From Sphingobacterium lactis (GTDB lineage Bacteria; Bacteroidota; Bacteroidia; Sphingobacteriales; Sphingobacteriaceae), in the NCBI RefSeq assembly GCF_011046555.1, contig NZ_CP049246.1:3038001-3102000 (forward strand): a stretch of 64,000 nt of DNA, read 5' to 3'. The notes beneath the pieces were generated by a model. That model saw only the letters and a program-made list of their open reading frames with translations, made no database searches and had not been told where the DNA came from. Numbering within the stretch: position 1 is the first letter of the stretch; every line of letters begins with the position of its first letter. The position numbers and the translations under genes are program-made. This document shows, piece after piece, positions 24,794 to 32,112 of the stretch.

Positions 24794-27100
24794 ATGTTGA
24801 AATACATTTGGGCGCTTGCATTGGTTATATTGATGGCCAATTCCCAAGCCCAATCCACCTCCGCACCATACATTAAAGGTATTGTATTGGATGAGGAGCA
24901 AAAACCCATTTTCGGAGCGAGCATCACTGTAGTAGGCAGCAAGTCCAGTACGGTCAGCGACAGCCAAGGTCATTTCCGCATCCATAAGGATGATGGACAC
25001 GAACATATGGTCCTACGGGTATCGGCATTAGGCTATGAAACCTTTGAGTACCCTATTCATGCACATGATGGGGAATTGCTGAAAGTTACCCTACGGACGT
25101 ACGCGGAAAAGATCGAAGCGGTTGCTGTCCAGGGCACAAGAGAAGAGCAGAAATCAGCCATCCGATCCAGTCTTTCAAAAGAGACGATCGAAGCCAGCAA
25201 GGGCAAGTTGGCTGCTGAGGTATTTGCCAATCTTTCCGGTGTTTCCCTGCTCAATACGGGCCATTCCGTAGCAAAACCTGTTATTCACGGGCTGCACAGC
25301 AACCGCGTGCTCTTATTGAACCACGGCGTGAAACAGGAAGGACAGCAATGGGGAATGGAACATGCGCCAGAGATGGACCCTTTCACCGCGGATGAATTCG
25401 AAGTGATCAAAGGGGCGCAGGCAGTGCGCTATGGCGCCGATGCCCTGGGTGGTGTCCTGATTGCGAGATCTGAAAATATCGACCCTAATGCATTCAAAGG
25501 ACGTGCAGATCTAATCGGACAATCCAATGGCAGAGGTGGCACAGCCAATCTGCAATTCTCCGGAGGCATCAACAGGATCCCACAGCTTGCTTGGAAGGCC
25601 CAAGTATCGGGCAAAAAGCTCGGTGATATCCGTACTGCAGATTATAATCTGGGAAACACCGGCGTTCAGGAGCTCAACTTTTCAGGACAGCTTCAATACC
25701 GCCGGAACAACAGTTTCATGGAAGCCTATTACAGCCGCTTCGCTACCGAATTGGGGGTATTCTATGGTGCCCATATCGGCAGCGTGGAAGACATCTATGC
25801 ACGGATCGAACATGGCGAACCTTTTGAGAAATACGACTTCAGTTATGCGATCAATGCACCGAAACAACGTGTGGACCATCAACTCGGAAAACTGAAATAC
25901 CAACAGCAGTTCGATTCTGGGCTGGCGTTGGAAGCGCAGTATGCCTGGCAGCAGAACCACCGCAAGGAATTCGACATGCGCCGCGCCGTTTCCGATGATG
26001 TCCCGATGTCGGACATGGTACTGACCAGTCAAGCGTTGGACCTGATCCTACGTTATAAAAACCACAGTGTAGGCCTTAATGCCGGTACACAGGTGAACAA
26101 CAATGTGACCGGAACGGGCACAACGCCGATAATTCCGAATTTTGACAGCTATAATCTGGGCCTTTTCGGCATCCACCAATTCCAATGGAATACGCTGACC
26201 CTGGAAGCGGGATGGCGCTACGATTTCAAATACTTTGATGCCGCCGGATACCGCTATCGCTTCAATAAGGAGGAGGATGTGCCGGAACAATACCTGCTGG
26301 AAGACACCCGGCAGTTCCACAACTTTTCCGGATCCTTAGGTGTGGTCTATCCGATCTCCGAAAAATGGCAGTATAAATCCAGTATCGGACTCGCATGGCG
26401 AGCACCTACGGCCAACGAATTGTATAGCGATGGTGTTCACCACGCAGCAGCAATCTATGAAATCGGAAACTTGGACCTGAAGGCCGAACAGGGCGTCAAA
26501 TGGGTAAATTCGATCAGTCACCGAGCAGAGACGTGGTCCCTGACAGCGGATGTCTACGGTCAGCTTATCCACAACTACATCTATGCAGCGCCCAATCCGG
26601 ATTCCATTCGGCAGACCATCCGAGGTACTTTCCCCGTATTCAGCTATGCACAGGTCAATGCGCTTTTCTACGGTGCTGATCTGCAATTCGACTGGAAGGT
26701 TATTCCGTCGATCAAGTATAGCCTACAGGCATCGCTGGTGCGCGCAAAGGACCAATCTGCGGATACGTATCTGCCCTACATCCCTTCGGATAGATTGCAG
26801 CATGCAATCCAGTGGTATTTCGGAAAAACGGATGCCGCATACCTAAAGTTTGGTCATGAGTTCGTGGCCGAGCAAAAGCGCTTCGAAGCTGGGACGGACT
26901 ACACCTCTCCGCCCCCGGCCTATCACCTGTTCAATGCTTTCATTACGCAGCCTCTTGCCGTGGGCAAGCAGCAATTACATATTTCCCTAGCGGTGGAAAA
27001 CCTGTTCAACACCTCTTACAAAGACTATATGGACAGATTCCACTACTACGCGCACCGCCCGGGAAGAAACTTTATTCTATCCTTAAACTTTAAATTTTAA
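24794..27100 (+). CDS. TonB-dependent receptor with CarboxypepD_reg-like domain, probable metal importer
   Basis: Outer-membrane transporter of 768 residues. Signal peptide (ALALVILMANSQA), a carboxypeptidase-regulatory-like domain at about 27-110 (IKGIVLDEEQKPIFGASI), a plug with HSVAKPVIHGLHSNRVLLLNHG and EVIKGAQAVRYGADALGGVL, and a 22-strand barrel ending in Phe (FILSLNFKF). The plug pattern with IHGLxxNRV and His-containing loops is like that of ZnuD-type zinc receptors, and the neighbours are His-rich, so zinc or another divalent metal is the likely cargo (inference). Middle gene of a three-gene operon, 12 bases before the next gene. Confidence 0.9.
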   Translation: MLKYIWALALVILMANSQAQSTSAPYIKGIVLDEEQKPIFGASITVVGSKSSTVSDSQGHFRIHKDDGHEHMVLRVSALGYETFEYPIHAHDGELLKVTLRTYAEKIEAVAVQGTREEQKSAIRSSLSKETIEASKGKLAAEVFANLSGVSLLNTGHSVAKPVIHGLHSNRVLLLNHGVKQEGQQWGMEHAPEMDPFTADEFEVIKGAQAVRYGADALGGVLIARSENIDPNAFKGRADLIGQSNGRGGTANLQFSGGINRIPQLAWKAQVSGKKLGDIRTADYNLGNTGVQELNFSGQLQYRRNNSFMEAYYSRFATELGVFYGAHIGSVEDIYARIEHGEPFEKYDFSYAINAPKQRVDHQLGKLKYQQQFDSGLALEAQYAWQQNHRKEFDMRRAVSDDVPMSDMVLTSQALDLILRYKNHSVGLNAGTQVNNNVTGTGTTPIIPNFDSYNLGLFGIHQFQWNTLTLEAGWRYDFKYFDAAGYRYRFNKEEDVPEQYLLEDTRQFHNFSGSLGVVYPISEKWQYKSSIGLAWRAPTANELYSDGVHHAAAIYEIGNLDLKAEQGVKWVNSISHRAETWSLTADVYGQLIHNYIYAAPNPDSIRQTIRGTFPVFSYAQVNALFYGADLQFDWKVIPSIKYSLQASLVRAKDQSADTYLPYIPSDRLQHAIQWYFGKTDAAYLKFGHEFVAEQKRFEAGTDYTSPPPAYHLFNAFITQPLAVGKQQLHISLAVENLFNTSYKDYMDRFHYYAHRPGRNFILSLNFKF

Positions 27101-27112
27101 CACCAAAAAATC

Positions 27113-27751
27113 ATGAAAAAGTACATTTTAACCTTATCTATAATTGCTTCAGCATTCGCATTCCAATCTTGTTCCAAAGACGATCCGACACCGGAAATCG
27201 ATCAGGAAGAAGTAGGTTCCGCAACGTTGGTATTCACGGAAGTGGAAGCGGAAGCGCATGACGACCATTTCCATTACAACGATATTGCCAATGCGGAAAA
27301 GGACAGCATCAAATTCTCCGGTGAGAAATTCCTGCCACCAGTAGGTGCACACATGCACCTGGAAGTTGGTAAGGCTTACCGCTTCGAGCTGAAGGTTACA
27401 GATTTTGCCGGCCGTCCGAGTCAATCTACATTTGTCGAGCGTGCCGACCAGCACTTTGCCTTCCTATTGAATATTCCAAAAGATGCATTGGCGGTTTCCT
27501 ATGCCGATGTAAACAAAGCGGGTGATAAAGTGAAAGTCGGTGTTACAGGTTACATCCGTGTATTGAAACAAACAGAGAGCTTTAATTTCCGTTACGTTAT
27601 GCGCCACCTCAACCCAGGTGTTAAAGAGAGCATCAATACCACGACGGATATCTTCAATGCCGATTTCAATAAATTCGGTGGAGCGAACGATTTAGACCTT
27701 AAATTCGAACTTCACCTGGTAGAAGGTGAACACGATGGTCATGACCATTAA
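27113..27751 (+). CDS. His-rich lipoprotein linked to the TonB receptor (212 aa)
   Basis: Lipoprotein signal ending FAFQSC (Cys20). The mature protein has a His cluster at about 51-56 (HDDHFHY), a VGAHMHLEVGKAYRFELKV strand, a second unit LVEGEHDGHDH at the extreme C-terminus, and mostly beta structure. It looks like a periplasmic or surface metal-binding partner of the adjacent receptor. No named family recognised with certainty. Confidence 0.8.
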   Translation: MKKYILTLSIIASAFAFQSCSKDDPTPEIDQEEVGSATLVFTEVEAEAHDDHFHYNDIANAEKDSIKFSGEKFLPPVGAHMHLEVGKAYRFELKVTDFAGRPSQSTFVERADQHFAFLLNIPKDALAVSYADVNKAGDKVKVGVTGYIRVLKQTESFNFRYVMRHLNPGVKESINTTTDIFNADFNKFGGANDLDLKFELHLVEGEHDGHDH

Positions 27752-27837
27752 TTCATAGCATTCAAAATCAATAGCTTGCCGAAATATGCAAGCTATTGTT
27801 GCAGAATACCCAAAATAAATATTATTTTTGGCCTGCC

Positions 27838-27909
27838 GCCTCCGTAGTTCAATGGATAGAATGTCAGATTCCGGTTCTGATGATGTAGGTTCGATTCCCA
27901 CCGGAGGTA
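27838..27909 (+). tRNA. tRNA-Arg (CCG)
   Basis: Acceptor GCCTCCG pairs with CGGAGGT (G-U at the end), D-arm GTTC/GAAT, anticodon stem TCAGA/TCTGA with loop TTCCGGT giving anticodon CCG (27871-27873), T-arm with TTCGATT loop and one mismatch in the stem, discriminator A. CCA is not encoded. The antisense frame across it is a common false gene. Confidence 0.92.
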
Positions 27910-27913
27910 CTTG

Positions 27914-27938
27914 AAAAGCTCGTCGTAGACGAGCTTTT
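27914..27938 (+). terminator. Hairpin after tRNA-Arg
   Basis: Stem aaaagctcgtc / gacgagctttt with loop gta, 4 bases after the tRNA, followed by TGTATTT. A second, mutated copy of this hairpin (ctcgtcgtaaacgagctttt) occurs at 28053-28073, inside the repeat described next. Confidence 0.75.
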
Positions 27939-28174
27939 GTATTTAGTAGTAAGTAGTAAGTATTTAGACCTAGGGCGGGTTGCCAGACCTCTTTAGCCTT
28001 GATTAGCATTAAATTTATTGATCTTTAGACTGTGGCTGGTTCAGTGGGAACACCTCGTCGTAAACGAGCTTTTGTATTTAGTAGTAAGTAGTAAGTATTT
28101 TGACTTATGGCGGGTTGCCAGGCCTCTTTAGCCTTGATTAGCATTAAATTTATTGATCTTTAGACTATGGCTGG
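27919..28174 (+). repeat. Tandem duplication, 135-base period, two copies
   Basis: Landmarks recur exactly 135 bases apart: ctcgtcgta (27919 and 28054), gagcttttgtatttagtagt (27931 and 28066), ggcgggttgcca, and attgatctttagact (28017 and 28152). The unit starts within the tRNA-Arg terminator, so each copy carries the downstream arm of that hairpin. No reading frame is conserved between copies. Confidence 0.85.
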
Positions 28175-28285
28175 CATGGCTATTAGGAGCCTAGCGAAAA
28201 ATGGGATTTGTCTTTCACGCTGGTGCGGAATTTTGGTGGGGCCTGGAAGGAATATGATAGATGGACCATTATAGTTATACGCTAG
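28175..28285. other. Unassigned spacer
   Basis: Short gene-free stretch between the 135-base duplication and the 50-base array; nothing recognised. Confidence 0.5.
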
Positions 28286-28613
28286 GCAACCCCGTCATTG
28301 TGTAACTATTTTAGCAGCTATGGTAAAAACCCACGCAACCCCGCTAGGGGTGTAACTATTTTAGCAACCATGGTAAAAACCCAGGCAACCCCGCTAGGGG
28401 TGTAACTATTTTAGCACCCATGGTAAAAACACATGCAACCCCGCTAGGGGTGAAACTATTTTAGCAACCATGGTAAAAACCCAGGCAACCCCGTCAGGGG
28501 TGTAACTATTTTAGCAGCCATGGTAAAAACCCAGGCAACCCCGCTAGGGGTGTAACTATTTTAGCAACCATGGTAAAAACCCAGGCAACCCCGTCAGGGG
28601 TGTAACTATTTTA
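28286..28613 (+). repeat. Tandem array, seven copies of a 50-base palindromic unit
   Basis: Copies start at 28286 (49 bases, degenerate), 28335, 28385, 28435, 28485, 28535 and 28585 (cut short at 28613). Consensus: gcaaccccgctaggggtgta, then actattttagcaaccatggt, then aaaaacccag. The CCCC-GCTA-GGGG core is a small palindrome. Some copies carry gtca in place of gcta. The unit has no variable spacer, so it is not CRISPR. A lone inverted copy is present at 3452-3484. Confidence 0.92.
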
Positions 28614-28669
28614 AAAAAAATTTACAACCCGGAAATTCCCCTGGTCTATAACTTTTCCAAACGTATATA

Positions 28670-28699
28670 TACAAAAAATGGCGCCTTGAGGCGCCATTG
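28670..28699 (-). terminator. Terminator of rpsU
   Basis: Stem aatggcgcc / ggcgccatt, loop of 4, followed on the minus strand by TTTTTTGTAT; just past the rpsU stop. Confidence 0.9.
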
Positions 28700-28701
28700 T
28701 A

Positions 28702-28893
28702 TTATCCGTTATCTTGATTTAAAGATTGTTTATAAATCGCTTTCTTAACTTGGATACGACGAGCAACGGATTTTTTCTCGTAAGCTTGACGTGAACGTAA
28801 TTCTCTTAAAACGCCAGTCTTCTCGAATTTCTTCTTGAAACGTTTTAATGCTCTATCTAAAGATTCTCCTTCTTTTACATTTACAATAATCAT
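28702..28893 (-). CDS. rpsU: 30S ribosomal protein S21
   Basis: 63-residue bS21: [27 protein letters not shown], then [23 protein letters not shown]. The ATG at 28893 was chosen because the family begins here; the frame is open 15 codons further, but that stretch contains the Shine-Dalgarno sequence and non-conserved residues. Unlike its neighbours it has a strong Shine-Dalgarno (AAGGAGGT, 28906-28913). Own promoter and terminator. Confidence 0.97.
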   Translation of the reverse strand: MIIVNVKEGESLDRALKRFKKKFEKTGVLRELRSRQAYEKKSVARRIQVKKAIYKQSLNQDNG

Positions 28894-28905
28894 AGCTTTT
28901 TGTAT

Positions 28906-28913
28906 ACCTCCTT
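28906..28913 (-). promoter_or_regulatory. Strong Shine-Dalgarno of rpsU
   Basis: Minus strand AAGGAGGT, 12 bases before the ATG. Most start codons in this window lack such a site, as expected for Bacteroidota ribosomes, where the anti-Shine-Dalgarno is masked with help from bS21. Confidence 0.8.
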
Positions 28914-28935
28914 CCGTCGTAAAATTCTTGGTGTG

Positions 28936-28967
28936 CAAAGATAGCTAAACAAGAAGGATTTGGCAAG
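28936..28967 (-). promoter_or_regulatory. Promoter of rpsU
   Basis: Minus strand CTTG, 20 bases, TATCTTTG. Full -7 consensus and a TTG at -33; a leader of about 35-40 bases contains the Shine-Dalgarno. Confidence 0.75.
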
Positions 28968-28974
28968 AAAAAAC

Positions 28975-29607
28975 TTAGATTAAATTCAGCTCCTTCACCA
29001 GGACCTCCAACGGGCGCTCTTTCGTACATAATGCAGTCTGGATCCCCAGTTTTGCAGCGCCTTCCAAATGTTGGGGGCTATCATCGATAAACAGCGTTTC
29101 CTCCGCAATGAGTCCATTTTCCTGAAGCAAACGCTCAAAAATAGTTGTATCCGGTTTCCGTAGACCCTCGAGGTGGGAATAATAGGTGCGCTCAAAGAAT
29201 TGCTCATTATCCGGAATACCGTACTGCTCCTGTAAACTGTTCATGCAATAGGCATAGTGCAGTTCGTTGTTATTGCTGCAGAGGAAAGTCCGATAGTTCT
29301 TCTTTAATTCCTCCAAAATTTCATGTTTCCCTTCCGGAACACCCAGCAAAAGGGAATTCCAAGCGTCATCGATCTGCTGATCGGTCAGGTCGGGTCTTTC
29401 CGCTTTCGCACGGACCCCATCGCGAAATTCAGCAACGGTGATCTCCCCCCTATCAAACGCATCAAAAAGGCTATCCTGACCGTGATGTGCGAAAAAATCA
29501 TCTACGTTCTTGATACCCAAATCCATAAACGCCTGACGAACCCGAGGAAAGTCAATCATAAAAATTACATTCCCATAATCAAGAATTATATTTTTAACTT
29601 TTTGCAT
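28975..29607 (-). CDS. HAD-superfamily hydrolase, subfamily IA
   Basis: Probable small-molecule phosphatase of 210 residues. Motif I is ILDYGNVIF (the DxGNV variant of YihX/epoxide-hydrolase-N-terminal-like HADs), the cap spans residues about 15-85, motif II is CSNNNELH, motif III has the Lys in GLRKPDTTIF, and motif IV is FIDDSPQHLEGA. The substrate cannot be inferred from neighbours; it is a single gene between tRNA-Met and rpsU. Confidence 0.9.
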   Translation of the reverse strand: MQKVKNIILDYGNVIFMIDFPRVRQAFMDLGIKNVDDFFAHHGQDSLFDAFDRGEITVAEFRDGVRAKAERPDLTDQQIDDAWNSLLLGVPEGKHEILEELKKNYRTFLCSNNNELHYAYCMNSLQEQYGIPDNEQFFERTYYSHLEGLRKPDTTIFERLLQENGLIAEETLFIDDSPQHLEGAAKLGIQTALCTKERPLEVLVKELNLI

Positions 29608-29692
29608 ACAAAATTTTGTTTTCTCGTCTCAAATATCGATAATTGCATCGTCAAAAAGGCACAAATTTGCCCCTTTTTCAGACAATAAAACC

Positions 29693-29766
29693 GCGCCTAT
29701 AGCTCAGTCGGTTAGAGTAGAAGACTCATAATCTTTTGGTCCCTGGTTCGAGCCCAGGTGGGCGCA
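29693..29766 (+). tRNA. tRNA with CAT anticodon (elongator Met, or Ile2)
   Basis: Acceptor GCGCCTA/TGGGCGC, D-arm GCTC..GAGT, anticodon stem GAAGA/TCTTT with loop CTCATAA, T-arm CCTGG/CCAGG with TTCGAGC, discriminator A, no encoded CCA. Elongator Met is more likely; a CAT anticodon could also be the lysidine-modified Ile2. Confidence 0.9.
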
Positions 29767-29770
29767 CTGG

Positions 29771-29812
29771 AAAAACCGTTTCAGAAGAAATTTTGAAACG
29801 GTTTTTTTATTT
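29771..29812 (+). terminator. Terminator after tRNA-Met
   Basis: Stem aaaaaccgtttca / tgaaacggttttt followed by a T run, 4 bases past the tRNA. Confidence 0.92.
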
Positions 29813-29886
29813 TGAACTGATTAAATGGCAGGACTATCACCTAGCAACATCCCTAAAATTGAAAGAATAATGTAATGCAATCACGT

Positions 29887-30345
29887 TTATGACATCGTGA
29901 CCAATCTTCTGTGATAGTTGATCTGTCCTAAATGATAATTAAGGTGAGTTGCCAAATGAATCAAAAAAAATGAAACAGTTGTCTTTCGGTCAAATACTTC
30001 GATCGGATATTCTTTCTCTAAGTCTTTATCGGTTAAATTCTCAAGAGAACTTATCACAATTTCTTTAGTCTTTTTGATTTCGCGGAGCAGTTCAGAAACA
30101 GGGATATTTTTTAATGAAAACTCCAATGGACGGTTTCGGATATATCCCGACTTTCCAATTTCAGCCCCAATATAGGTGTTCAGGTTGCCTAAAAGATGTA
30201 AACATAAGTTTCCAGCAGAGTTTGCTATTCCTTTTTCAACACGCCAAATCGTTCGCTCATCTTGGTAAGACTCTATTTCAACTTTGAGCTTGTTAAGATC
30301 TCGCTCAAATAGTGTTTTCAACGTTATAATCAAGGATGTTGCCAT
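29887..30345 (-). CDS. DinB/DUF1572 family protein
   Basis: Four-helix-bundle protein of 152 residues of the DinB-like metal-binding superfamily: LTKTLFERDL type start, His ligands in LCLHLLGNLNTYIG and in LIHLATHLNYHLGQINYHRR near the C-terminus. Many members are thiol-dependent metalloenzymes, but the substrate is unknown here. Third gene of a minus-strand unit (metallo-beta-lactamase, GNAT, DinB), 4 bases after the GNAT gene. Confidence 0.88.
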   Translation of the reverse strand: MATSLIITLKTLFERDLNKLKVEIESYQDERTIWRVEKGIANSAGNLCLHLLGNLNTYIGAEIGKSGYIRNRPLEFSLKNIPVSELLREIKKTKEIVISSLENLTDKDLEKEYPIEVFDRKTTVSFFLIHLATHLNYHLGQINYHRRLVTMS

Positions 30346-30349
30346 ATTA

Positions 30350-30865
30350 TCATTTCAATCTTATTTCAAACAAACTGACGGTTGCATTATCATAGTGTGC
30401 TGGAAGACCTTCTGAATTTCTGAGCTTCAGCTGTCCAAGATATTCGAATCCGCATTTTCCATAATAAGCAATCAATTTTGTATTATCTCCCACGGTATCC
30501 ATTCTTATAAACCTCTTGCCGTTATTAGCTGCATAGTCCTTGGCCCAATTTACAATTTCAGCCACTAGATTTTGTCCTCTGAAATCAGGATTCGTCGCTA
30601 TCCGGTGAATGTAAACGGAAGGATCTGAATTCCGTTCTTCCCATATCTGCGGATCATCGAACGTCGTCGCCCATACACAAGCAATCCTGCCATCAATCTC
30701 CAGTTTCCATTGTCGTTTCTCGTTGATTTCGTTTTCCACCAACTCAAGCTCGAACTCCGGCCAGTGGACCGTAAACCTGGTTTTTTGAAAGTCTGTTGCT
30801 ATCTTATAAAGCCTGAAAATCTCCTTAATATCAGCTTTTGTACTATTATTTATCCGCATCATCAT
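30350..30865 (-). CDS. GNAT family N-acetyltransferase
   Basis: Acetyl-CoA-dependent acetyltransferase of 171 residues. The acetyl-CoA loop region is HRIATNPDFRGQNLVAEIVNWAKDYA, and the C-terminal strand and helix are LIAYYGKCGFEYLGQL, both typical of GNAT. Its start overlaps the stop of the metallo-beta-lactamase gene (ATGA), so the two are translationally coupled. Substrate unknown. Confidence 0.88.
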   Translation of the reverse strand: MMMRINNSTKADIKEIFRLYKIATDFQKTRFTVHWPEFELELVENEINEKRQWKLEIDGRIACVWATTFDDPQIWEERNSDPSVYIHRIATNPDFRGQNLVAEIVNWAKDYAANNGKRFIRMDTVGDNTKLIAYYGKCGFEYLGQLKLRNSEGLPAHYDNATVSLFEIRLK

Positions 30866-31647
30866 CTTTTTATGTTATTGCTTTCGGTTACTTTGAATCG
30901 TTCGAATTCTCTAATGTCATGGTATCCGAAAATTTCGATTTCCGGATGGGCTTGCATCAGCTCACGGATTTTCTCCAGGGTATCGATGCGCATCTTATTA
31001 TCGTCTGCCCTCATCTCCGCCAGTTCATGAACTGGATGATCAATATTAGACAATTCCTCCCGTAGATAATAAGCATCTGCTACATAAAATAGCCATCCGT
31101 CACCGTTTTTTATAGCAACCCCGCAATGGCCCAATGTATGTCCGGGAAGCGGTATCAACAATATTTCTGTGTCCAATGCAGTAATTACTTCTCTGGCTTC
31201 GAAACCGAACCACAGCTTATCTGATTTCCCATAAGTTTTAATGGTCGGATTATGTTGCAACGGAATTTTTAGGTATCTCGGATTGCCTGACATATAATTT
31301 TCATATTCCTCTTTGCCGACATGCACCGTTACATGGGGGAAATCGGGAAGTCCACCGATATGATCGTTGTCCAGATGAGAAATGATGCAATCGGTTATCT
31401 GTTCGGAGTTTAATCCAAGACCTTCAATTTGCCTAACAGCGGTTTGATTTTCATCAAATCGATATCCTGTTATTTTAATAAGTTCGTGCCCTATCCTTTC
31501 CTCGGGCTGCTGGCTATCAAGAACACCGATGCCGGTATCGATCAGTGCCATCCGATCATTTTGCTTCAAAAGCAGACAATGTCCGCAAACATTGTCAGCA
31601 TACGGAGAGACGATCTTGACGCAGTTTAAGTGATAAATTTCTGTCAT
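30862..31647 (-). CDS. Metallo-beta-lactamase-fold hydrolase (AHL-lactonase-like family)
   Basis: MBL-fold protein of 261 residues with the metal motif SHLDNDHIGG (HxDxDH in place of the usual HxHxDH), a second His in PGHTLGHCG, the bridging Asp in VADAYYL, and a C-terminal GYHD. The general shape matches the N-acyl-homoserine-lactonase-like family, but lactonase activity is only a possibility. First gene of the operon; a -7 box and a 30-base perfect palindrome lie upstream. Confidence 0.85.
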   Translation of the reverse strand: MTEIYHLNCVKIVSPYADNVCGHCLLLKQNDRMALIDTGIGVLDSQQPEERIGHELIKITGYRFDENQTAVRQIEGLGLNSEQITDCIISHLDNDHIGGLPDFPHVTVHVGKEEYENYMSGNPRYLKIPLQHNPTIKTYGKSDKLWFGFEAREVITALDTEILLIPLPGHTLGHCGVAIKNGDGWLFYVADAYYLREELSNIDHPVHELAEMRADDNKMRIDTLEKIRELMQAHPEIEIFGYHDIREFERFKVTESNNIKR

Positions 31648-31670
31648 AACTATTCATTTTGCTATTGGAT

Positions 31671-31678
31671 CAAAGCTA
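31671..31678 (-). promoter_or_regulatory. -7 element of the MBL-GNAT-DinB operon
   Basis: Minus strand TAGCTTTG, a full TAnnTTTG match, 24 bases before the ATG. No TTG at -33, which suits a promoter that needs an activator. Confidence 0.55.
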
Positions 31679-31727
31679 CTCAGTTCATGCGTTCTTATCT
31701 CCGAGAGGTAAAATTATGAGTTTTTAT

Positions 31728-31757
31728 GTAAAATTAGAACAATTGTTCTAATTTTAC
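31728..31757. promoter_or_regulatory. Perfect 30-base palindrome, probable operator
   Basis: gtaaaattagaacaa followed directly by its exact reverse complement, with no loop. With no spacer it is better read as a protein-binding dyad than as an RNA hairpin. It lies about 80 bases upstream of the start of the MBL-GNAT-DinB operon. Confidence 0.7.
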
Positions 31758-32028
31758 AAAATAAAGACCAGCGATAAGATATTGGCCACAGCGAAAAGCC
31801 TTTTAAGTGAAAACGTAATCCGAAATACGACAAAGAAATATATAGCCAGTTCGATGTCAATCCGTCTAGTTAATCTTTTAAAACTTCAAACATATCAAAG
31901 ATATAGTGATTGCGCTTTTCCTGGAACTTACGGACTGGTATGACAGGATTATCGAATGACAACGGGAATGTGTTTCCACGATGCCCTCTGTTACCAATGA
32001 AAATCACTAAATAAAAAGCCCTCCCCAC
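31758..32028. other. Gene-poor region with a possible gene remnant
   Basis: A minus-strand frame ending at 31870 reads IGNRGHRGNTFPLSFDNP and VRKFQEKRNHYIFDMFEVLKD, which looks protein-like but has no credible start after the terminator at 32029-32066. It may be the 3' relic of a lost gene. Nothing else seen. Confidence 0.3.
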
Positions 32029-32066
32029 AAAAAAAGTCGCTCCGGACTTCCGGAACGACTTTTTAT
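32029..32066 (-). terminator. Terminator of the TPR protein gene
   Basis: Minus strand AAAAAGTCG.TCCGG, loop aagt, CCGGA.CGACTTTTTTTG; about 50 bases past the stop codon. Confidence 0.9.
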
Positions 32067-32112
32067 TTCCAAGCAATTGCACCTATGCAATCCCCCTACC
32101 CAATCTCAACAA

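Noticed and set aside
27692..28009. 105-codon minus-strand open frame
   Set aside because: Antisense to tRNA-Arg; the peptide VGIEPTSSEPE is a well-known false translation of a tRNA.
28286..28613. CRISPR array
   Set aside because: The 50-base units are contiguous and nearly identical over their full length; there are no variable spacers and no cas genes.
28894..28938. N-terminal extension of S21
   Set aside because: It covers the Shine-Dalgarno and the end of the promoter; the family starts at the ATG at 28893.
31870..32082. 70-codon gene starting at 32082
   Set aside because: Its first 18 codons are the terminator hairpin of the TPR gene; only the 3' part could be a relic.
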